A DNA stretch of 10,689 nucleotides, taken from positions 1 through 10,689 of the forward strand of contig CADCQO010000007.1 of the NCBI GenBank assembly GCA_902803585.1, given 5' to 3'. This document shows, one piece after another, positions 6,477 to 10,689 of the stretch (position 1 is its first letter; the number at the start of each line of letters is the position of its first letter). The position numbers and the translations under genes are program-made. This DNA is from an uncultured Ruminococcus sp. GTDB lineage: Bacteria > Bacillota > Clostridia > Oscillospirales > Acutalibacteraceae. The notes under the pieces were generated by a model. The model saw nothing but the letters and a program-made list of their open reading frames with translations. It did not search any database and was not told where the DNA came from.

Positions 6477-7712
6477 TCATGATTTACGAAATGCAATACA
6501 GGCGTTATGTCCGCCAAAACCGAAGGTAGTTGAAATCGCCATATGCAGATCTGCTTCAACTGCCTGATTCGGCGTATAGTTGAGGTCGCATTCCGGATCC
6601 GGTTCCTGATAGCCGATTGTCGGCGGAACGATACCCGTTCTGAGTGCCTGCACCGCAGCAATTGCCTCAACCGCACCCGTTGCACCGAGCATATGTCCTG
6701 TCATGGACTTTGTTGAGCTGATATGCGCCTGATAAGCGGACTCTCCGAGTACCTTCTTGAAGGCTTTTGTTTCCGTCACATCGTTCATCGGTGTGCTGGT
6801 TCCGTGTGCATTGATGTATAATGCCTCAGCATTGCCGTCAAAGCCGGCTTCATCGAGTGCCTCCCGTACACAGCGGGCCGCGCCTGCTGCTTCCGGATCA
6901 GGCGCTGTTACATGGTGAGCATCACAAGTATTGCCGTAGCCGCAGATTTCAGCGTAAATGGTCGCCCCTCTGCTGACGGCGTGTTCATATTCCTCCAGAA
7001 TCATCATGCCTGCGCCCTCGCCCAGTACGAAACCATTGCGGCGCTTGTCAAAAGGAATAGAAGCATTGGCGGGGTCTTCACTCATTGTCAGCGCCTTGCA
7101 GCTTGTAAAGCCCTTGATTGCCAGCGGATGAAGGGCAGCCTCTGCGCCGCCTGCGATAACCGCATCGGCATAACCGAACTTGATAAGGCGGAACGCTTCA
7201 CCGATAGCGTGGGTTGAAGTGGAACAAGCTGTTACAACCGGCAGACAGGGACCCTGCGCCTTGTACCTGATGGCGATGTTGCCCGCCGCAATGTTGCTGA
7301 TCATCATAGGAATGAAGAACGGCGAAATATTCTTGTCGTTGAACATATTTTTGCACTGCTCATAGAAAGTGCTGATACCGCCGACACCGGAACCGACATA
7401 AACGCCGAAACGCTCCGGATCGACCTTATCCATGATGCCGCTGTCGGCTACGGCCTGTGCAGCCGCTGCCATTGCATACTGCGTATACAGATCCATACGG
7501 CGGCATTCTTTTTTGTCAATGTATTCTGAGGGGTCAAAGTCCTTGACCTCTGCGACAACCTTCGCTTTTGTCAGTGAAGGGTCATAACGGGTAACAAGAG
7601 TAATACCGCTCCTGCCGTTTTTCAGTGAATCCCACATGGTTTCTACATTATTGCCTACGGGTGTAACCGCACCCATTCCCGTTACCACAACTCTTTTCAT
7701 ACACTTCATCAT
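6477..7712 (-). CDS. fabF: 3-oxoacyl-ACP synthase II (elongation condensing enzyme)
   Basis: This is a decarboxylating Claisen condensing enzyme joining malonyl-ACP to the growing acyl-ACP. The thiolase fold carries the Cys-His-His triad of the KAS I/II group: Cys163 in TACSTSTHAI, His303 in NAHGTSTPMND and His340 in STKSMTGHMLGATG, with Lys335 alongside. The C-terminal TTFGFGGHNACIAF motif (395-408) is also present. The length of 411 aa is standard. Three Met codons near the start (residues 1, 2 and 5) leave the exact start open. AGGGAAGG at 7713-7720 abuts the first ATG, so the second Met or Met5 may be used, the latter giving the familiar MKRVVVTGMG beginning. It follows fabG after 97 nt that hold two hairpins, one touching the ribosome site. 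In Firmicutes FabF usually does all elongation, and no FabB-like copy is seen here. Confidence 0.97.
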   Translation of the reverse strand: MMKCMKRVVVTGMGAVTPVGNNVETMWDSLKNGRSGITLVTRYDPSLTKAKVVAEVKDFDPSEYIDKKECRRMDLYTQYAMAAAAQAVADSGIMDKVDPERFGVYVGSGVGGISTFYEQCKNMFNDKNISPFFIPMMISNIAAGNIAIRYKAQGPCLPVVTACSTSTHAIGEAFRLIKFGYADAVIAGGAEAALHPLAIKGFTSCKALTMSEDPANASIPFDKRRNGFVLGEGAGMMILEEYEHAVSRGATIYAEICGYGNTCDAHHVTAPDPEAAGAARCVREALDEAGFDGNAEALYINAHGTSTPMNDVTETKAFKKVLGESAYQAHISSTKSMTGHMLGATGAVEAIAAVQALRTGIVPPTIGYQEPDPECDLNYTPNQAVEADLHMAISTTFGFGGHNACIAFRKS

Positions 7713-7719
7713 CCTTCCC

Positions 7720-7742
7720 TGCGCCGCCCCCTTTCGGGCGCA
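7720..7742 (-). other. Hairpin adjoining the fabF ribosome binding site
   Basis: On the minus strand, TGCGCC (7742 to 7737) pairs with GGCGCA (7725 to 7720), 6 bp, around an 11-nt C/G/A-rich loop that can pair further internally. The base of the stem shares position 7720 with the AGGGAAGG site of fabF (7713-7720). Folding could influence access to that site. The pairing is seen in sequence; the effect is inference. Confidence 0.45.
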
Positions 7743-7756
7743 ACAGCTTTCATCTG

Positions 7757-7776
7757 CGGCAGCCCTGCGGCTGTCG
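7757..7776 (-). other. Hairpin in the fabG-fabF gap
   Basis: On the minus strand CGACAGCC (7776 to 7769) and GGCTGCCG (7764 to 7757) pair over 8 bp with one G-U wobble around a 4-nt loop. It lies 33 nt after the fabG stop. No U-tract follows, so read-through into fabF is expected. Confidence 0.5.
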
Positions 7777-7809
7777 GGTGTTTCCTTTTCTTCGCCTTAT
7801 GCGGTGCTG

Positions 7810-8556
7810 TTACATTGCCATACCGCCGTCTACCCTGATGACTTCGCCTGTCACATAGGAGGCTTCGTCACTGGCTAAAAATACGGCTGTATTCGCAATA
7901 TCATCAACCATGCCCGCTCTCTTCATCGGGATTGCTGCCAGCGCTGCTTCCCTTGCCTTCTCCGGCATACCGTCTGTCATATCCGTCTTGATAAAGCCGG
8001 GTGCAATGGCGTTTGCCGTTACGTTTCTGGAACCGAGTTCCTTTGCAACGGATTTTGTCAGCGCAATCATGCCCGCCTTAGCAGAAGCATAGTTTGCCTG
8101 TCCTGCGTTGCCGTTGAGTCCGACAATCGAGGAGATATTGATAATTCTTCCTCTGCGCTTCTTCATAAAGTGCTGATACAGCGCCTTTGTCATATTGAAA
8201 GCGCCCTTGAGGTTCACGCTGATAACAGCATCAAAGTCCGCTTCTGTCATTGCCAGAATCAGCTTGTCTTTGACGATGCCGGCGTTGTTGACAAGGATCT
8301 GTACCTCACCAAAGTCATTCAGAACCTCTGCCACCGTCTGCTGTACAGCTTCAAAGTCTGCCACGTTGCATTCATAAGCCTTGACCTTCACGCCCTTTGC
8401 CTCCAGCTCTGCCGCTGTTGCTGCGGCATTTTCGCTGTCGTTGAAATGAAGAAAGGCAATGTCAGCGCCCTGCTCTGCAAATTTCATGGCAATCGCCTTG
8501 CCGATACCTCTTGAAGCACCTGTAATCACTGCTGTTTTTCCTGTCAATTCAAACAT
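7810..8556 (-). CDS. fabG: 3-oxoacyl-ACP reductase (NADPH)
   Basis: This short-chain dehydrogenase reduces 3-ketoacyl-ACP to 3-hydroxyacyl-ACP. The Rossmann nucleotide site is TGASRGIG (12-19) and NNAG is at 90-93. The catalytic set is Asn115, Ser143 (INISSIVG), Tyr156 and Lys160 (YASAK). The C-terminus GEVIRVDGGMAM is typical of FabG. With the ATG at 8554-8556 the product is 248 aa, the usual length, starting MFELTGKTAVITGAS. The frame stays open to 8607, but the extra 17 residues overlap the end of fabD and are not part of the fold, so I exclude them. The ribosome site is weak (CGGGGC). The gap to fabD is 16 nt. A 97-nt gap with two hairpins separates it from fabF. Confidence 0.97.
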   Translation of the reverse strand: MFELTGKTAVITGASRGIGKAIAMKFAEQGADIAFLHFNDSENAAATAAELEAKGVKVKAYECNVADFEAVQQTVAEVLNDFGEVQILVNNAGIVKDKLILAMTEADFDAVISVNLKGAFNMTKALYQHFMKKRRGRIINISSIVGLNGNAGQANYASAKAGMIALTKSVAKELGSRNVTANAIAPGFIKTDMTDGMPEKAREAALAAIPMKRAGMVDDIANTAVFLASDEASYVTGEVIRVDGGMAM

Positions 8557-8572
8557 ATTTCTGCCCCGATGC

Positions 8573-9472
8573 TCATACAAGCGCATCGAGTCCCTCCTTA
8601 TTCTCAATATTCACAGCGCTGACTTCTGCGCTGATCTTTTTAATCAGACCTGTCAGCGTCTTGCCGACACCCACCTCGATAAAGCGGTCAGTGCCTGCCT
8701 GCACCATGTTTTCTATGGTTTTCTGCCATCTGACGGGGTGATTGATCTGCTCAGCAATCAACGCTTTATAATCTCCCGCATACGGCTCGGCGGTGCAGTT
8801 CGCATAAACCGGAATCTGCGGTTCTGCCAGCGTGACATTTTCCAGATAAGCCCGCATTCCTTGTGAAGCACTGTCCATAAACGGTGAATGGAACGCTCCG
8901 CTGACTGCCAGCCTGACAGCCTTTCCCTTCTGCTCCTTCACCTTTGCACAAAGCGCGTCTATTTCGTCCGCCGCCGCAGCGACAACTGTCTGGGCGGGGC
9001 TGTTGTAATTGACGGGATACGCCTGTGCAAAAGAAGAACAGATTTCTTCTGTCTGCTCCGGTGTCAGCTTCATAACTGCCGCCATCGCGCCGGGACATTC
9101 CTTCGCTGCCTGATCCATCAGTTCAGCCCGCTTGCAGACCAGACGGAAAGCGTCCTCATACGAAAGCATTCCTGCAAATGCCAACGCTGCAATCTCTCCC
9201 AGCGAAAAGCCCGCCACAAAATCAGGACGGATACCCTTTTCTGCTACGGCTGCCGCTGCTGCCAGATCGGTAATGAATACGCAGGGCTGTGTATTGATCG
9301 TAACGGAAAGTTCTTCTTTCGTTCCTTCAAAGCACTGTCTGATCGTACCGGGGCGAATCTGTTCCGCCATATCGAAAACAGCCTTTGCTGCCGCAGAGCA
9401 CTCATACAGTTCTTTGCCCATGCCGGTGTACTGCGCTCCCTGTCCCGAAAATACCAACGCTGTTTTTGCCAT
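8573..9472 (-). CDS. fabD: Malonyl-CoA:ACP transacylase
   Basis: This enzyme transfers the malonyl group from CoA to ACP, supplying the extender for FabH and FabF. Its alpha/beta-hydrolase-like acyltransferase fold shows the N-terminal FSGQGAQYTGMGK (8-20), the nucleophile elbow GFSLGE with Ser90, Arg115 for carboxylate binding, and His195 in SGAFHSPFM. The residue before the nucleophile is Phe, where E. coli has His; variation at this point is common in Firmicutes, so I attach no functional meaning. The C-terminal region with NHPVRWQKTIENM and FIEVGVGKTLTGLIKKI is also canonical. The length of 299 aa is close to standard (about 310). GGAGG at 9480-9484 lies 7 nt before the ATG. It follows fabH after 94 nt, a place where many clostridial operons carry acpP and/or fabK; neither is there. 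Confidence 0.97.
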   Translation of the reverse strand: MAKTALVFSGQGAQYTGMGKELYECSAAAKAVFDMAEQIRPGTIRQCFEGTKEELSVTINTQPCVFITDLAAAAAVAEKGIRPDFVAGFSLGEIAALAFAGMLSYEDAFRLVCKRAELMDQAAKECPGAMAAVMKLTPEQTEEICSSFAQAYPVNYNSPAQTVVAAAADEIDALCAKVKEQKGKAVRLAVSGAFHSPFMDSASQGMRAYLENVTLAEPQIPVYANCTAEPYAGDYKALIAEQINHPVRWQKTIENMVQAGTDRFIEVGVGKTLTGLIKKISAEVSAVNIENKEGLDALV

Positions 9473-9527
9473 AAATATTCCTCCGTTGATAGGTCACCGC
9501 CGATAAGCGGGTTCTCATATGTTTATT

Positions 9528-9560
9528 ATACGACCGCTTTTGTGAGAGGAACGGTCGTAT
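9528..9560 (-). other. Inverted repeat between fabH and fabD
   Basis: Perfect 9-base arms, ATACGACCG (minus strand, 9560 to 9552) and CGGTCGTAT (9536 to 9528), enclose 15 nt. It starts 6 nt after the fabH stop. The distal arm runs into an exact TATAAT (minus strand, 9530 to 9525), but no matching -35 is found at 16-18 nt. It could be a stem-loop at the end of fabH, an operator or part of a weak promoter. The 15-nt loop is long for a terminator and no U-tract follows on the minus strand. Confidence 0.55.
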
Positions 9561-9566
9561 TTTCTG

Positions 9567-10547
9567 TCATTCAGCCTGAACGCTGCTGTCCTTACTCCAG
9601 CGGATCACACAGCTTCCTGTTGTCAGTCCTGCACCAAAAGCACACATTGCGATAATATCGCCTTTTTTCAGGACACCTGAGCGGTTGGCTTCGTCCAGTG
9701 CCAGCGGTACGCTTCCGCTGGACGTGTTGCCGTAGTGACTGACATTGCAGAAAAACCTGCTTCTGTCAATGCCGAGATTCTTGGCGGACGCATTGATGAT
9801 GCGGATATTGGCCTGATGCGGGATAACGTGGTCAACGTCCGCCTCTGTCAGCCCCGCATCTGCAACCGCCTTTTTGATGCCCGAAGACATCGCATTCACG
9901 GCAAATTTATATACCTCACTGCCCGCCATATGCAGGACAGCTTTCTCTTCTTCATGCTCATAGAACGGTGAAGAGTTGGTACCGTGCGGAATACGCAGTA
10001 CCTCATCATTGCCCGATGCCGTCAGATTGACGGAAAGCAGATCCTCTCCCTCGCCCAGTACAGCCGCCGCTCCGCCGTCACCGAACAACACGCAGGTCGA
10101 ACGGTCTTTCCAGTCAATGATATTGGAAAGGTTATCCATCGAAACGATCAGCACATATCTGACTTTTTTTCTGACAAAATAGCCGTCTGCAACGTCCAGC
10201 GCATAAATAAAGCCGGAACAGGCAGCGTTCACGTCAAAAGCAGGACAATCCGCACCGATTTCCTTCTGTATCATACACGCCGGCGAGGGTGTGATATTCT
10301 CGCCCCTCATGGTCGAACAGATAATCAGGTCAAGCTGTGACGGTGCAACGCCGGCATCTTCCAGCGCATTCTTCGCCGCTCTGACGGTGAGTTCCGTCAG
10401 CGTTTCATTCCTGCATACACGTCTCTCTTCGATACCTGTGCGTGTCTTTATCCATTCATCATTTGTTTCCACCATCGTGGACAACTCATCGTTCGTAAGA
10501 ATATAATCCGGTACAGCCTTTCCTGTACCAAGAATACTGAAGCTCAT
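9567..10547 (-). CDS. fabH: 3-oxoacyl-ACP synthase III (initiating condensing enzyme)
   Basis: This enzyme starts chains by condensing an acyl-CoA primer with malonyl-ACP. It belongs to the thiolase superfamily, KAS III group: Cys110 in DVNAACSGFIYAL, His244 in IPHQANIRI and Asn274 in HYGNTSSGSVPLAL form the Cys-His-Asn triad. The C-terminal GAGLTTGSCVIRW (305-317) is typical. The length of 326 aa is normal. Primer preference (straight or branched) cannot be read safely from sequence here. GGAGGT at 10556-10561 lies 8 nt before the ATG. It is the first operon gene within the window. Upstream lies an IS605-like non-coding stretch rather than an obvious promoter, so the transcription start may be beyond the right edge. 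Its stop is followed at 6 nt by an inverted repeat and then fabD. Confidence 0.97.
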   Translation of the reverse strand: MSFSILGTGKAVPDYILTNDELSTMVETNDEWIKTRTGIEERRVCRNETLTELTVRAAKNALEDAGVAPSQLDLIICSTMRGENITPSPACMIQKEIGADCPAFDVNAACSGFIYALDVADGYFVRKKVRYVLIVSMDNLSNIIDWKDRSTCVLFGDGGAAAVLGEGEDLLSVNLTASGNDEVLRIPHGTNSSPFYEHEEEKAVLHMAGSEVYKFAVNAMSSGIKKAVADAGLTEADVDHVIPHQANIRIINASAKNLGIDRSRFFCNVSHYGNTSSGSVPLALDEANRSGVLKKGDIIAMCAFGAGLTTGSCVIRWSKDSSVQAE

Positions 10548-10603
10548 CTGCTACGACCTCCGTATGATTATTTGCATTTCTTTTTTTCACACAATGACCG
10601 GAT

Positions 10604-10689
10604 TTAACCTAAATGGGCAAGAAGTCCCCCGCCTCTAAGGCGGTGGGATGAATTGCCGGTTAGCCGCAAGGCTGACTTTTTTCTTGACA
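10604..10689 (+). mobile_element. Probable orphan right end (omega-RNA-like scaffold) of an IS200/IS605-type element
   Basis: On the plus strand two hairpins follow each other. The first pairs TCCC+CCGCC (10625-10633) with GGCGG+GGGA (10639-10648), with a 5-nt loop and one bulged T at 10644. The second pairs GTTAGCC with GGCTGAC (10659-10665 and 10670-10676) around a GCAA tetraloop. The order AAG-hairpin-GGGATGAATTG resembles what I recall of the conserved stretch just downstream of tnpB in many IS200/IS605 elements, where it serves as transposon end and guide-RNA scaffold. No tnpA or tnpB reading frame is present upstream; fabH lies there on the other strand. It is therefore a solo end, a remnant or a miniature derivative. 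Boundaries are uncertain and it may run past the window. Alternative: part of the untranslated leader of the fab operon. Confidence 0.5.
10659..10682 (+). terminator. Terminator-like hairpin on the plus strand
   Basis: A 7-bp stem with one T-G wobble, capped by a GCAA tetraloop, is followed directly by six T (10677-10682) on the plus strand. This has the form of a rho-independent terminator for plus-strand transcription, but no plus-strand gene is seen upstream. It may end a short IS605-derived RNA or be an incidental part of the element end. Confidence 0.4.

Noticed and set aside
6461..6685. N-terminal extension of accB in the same frame
   Set aside because: It overlaps the conserved fabF C-terminus, is Arg/Ile-rich without family similarity, and a well-placed ATG with a ribosome site exists at 6460.
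8557..8607. N-terminal extension of fabG by 17 residues
   Set aside because: It overlaps the fabD end. The Rossmann strand begins at MFELTGK, and FabG proteins are about 246-248 aa, matching the 8556 start.
8888..9655. Long plus-strand open frame (255 codons) opposite fabD and the fabH end
   Set aside because: It lies wholly antisense to conserved fabD plus the intergenic gap. Its translation is Cys/Arg/Ser-rich with no family motif, as expected for a shadow frame.
10567..10572. AATAAT on the minus strand as the fabH -10 box
   Set aside because: Transcription would begin at or inside the ribosome binding site (10556-10561), and no acceptable -35 is present.
10602..10614. Palindrome ATTTA-ACC-TAAAT upstream of fabH as a possible lipid-regulator operator
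   Set aside because: It is only 5-bp arms, does not fit the FapR or FabT operator forms as I know them, and lies within or beside the IS605-like stretch.
1..10689. CRISPR array, tRNA or rRNA genes, prophage or defence genes
   Set aside because: No regularly spaced repeats, no tRNA-like cloverleaf or rRNA segment was recognised, and all supported genes are housekeeping lipid or tRNA/ribosome genes.

Overview
The window carries a type II fatty acid synthesis operon from a low-GC-type Gram-positive anaerobe. Protein style (short AccA of the clostridial/streptococcal kind, FabZ placed between AccB and AccC, a YkpA-type ABC-F protein) and the near-balanced base composition suggest a Clostridia member, probably Oscillospiraceae/Ruminococcus-like. 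That placement is inference from family resemblance, not from a search. All eleven genes I can support lie on the minus strand, so the window reads from right to left.

Right edge (about 10604-10689): a short non-coding stretch upstream of fabH with two hairpins. It looks like the right end / omega-RNA scaffold of an IS200/IS605-type element, with no transposase or TnpB gene visible. From 10547 down to 2376 runs the operon fabH-fabD-fabG-fabF-accB-fabZ-accC-accD-accA. It supplies initiation (FabH), malonyl loading (FabD), the elongation condensing enzyme (FabF), ketoreduction (FabG), dehydration (FabZ) and the complete four-part acetyl-CoA carboxylase that makes malonyl-CoA (AccB carrier, AccC biotin carboxylase, AccD/AccA carboxyltransferase). 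Acyl carrier protein and an enoyl-ACP reductase are absent from the run and must lie elsewhere. Junctions are either tight (14-nt overlap, or 16-22 nt gaps) or longer gaps that each hold an RNA hairpin. A hairpin with an offset U-tract after accA (2293-2332) is the likely end of the operon.

Left part (59-2197): a second small transcription unit, trmL (tRNA 2'-O-methyltransferase) followed 30 nt later by an ABC-F ribosome-associated ATPase of the YkpA/YbiT type, whose two ATP sites are strongly unequal. A 33-bp inverted repeat (24-56 and 2323-2355) brackets this pair.

This is mostly a well-known housekeeping region. I see no new defence or biosynthetic system. The points worth a second look are the degenerate second ATP site of the ABC-F protein, the orphan IS605-like end, the bracketing repeat, the hairpins between the operon genes and the missing acpP/enoyl reductase.
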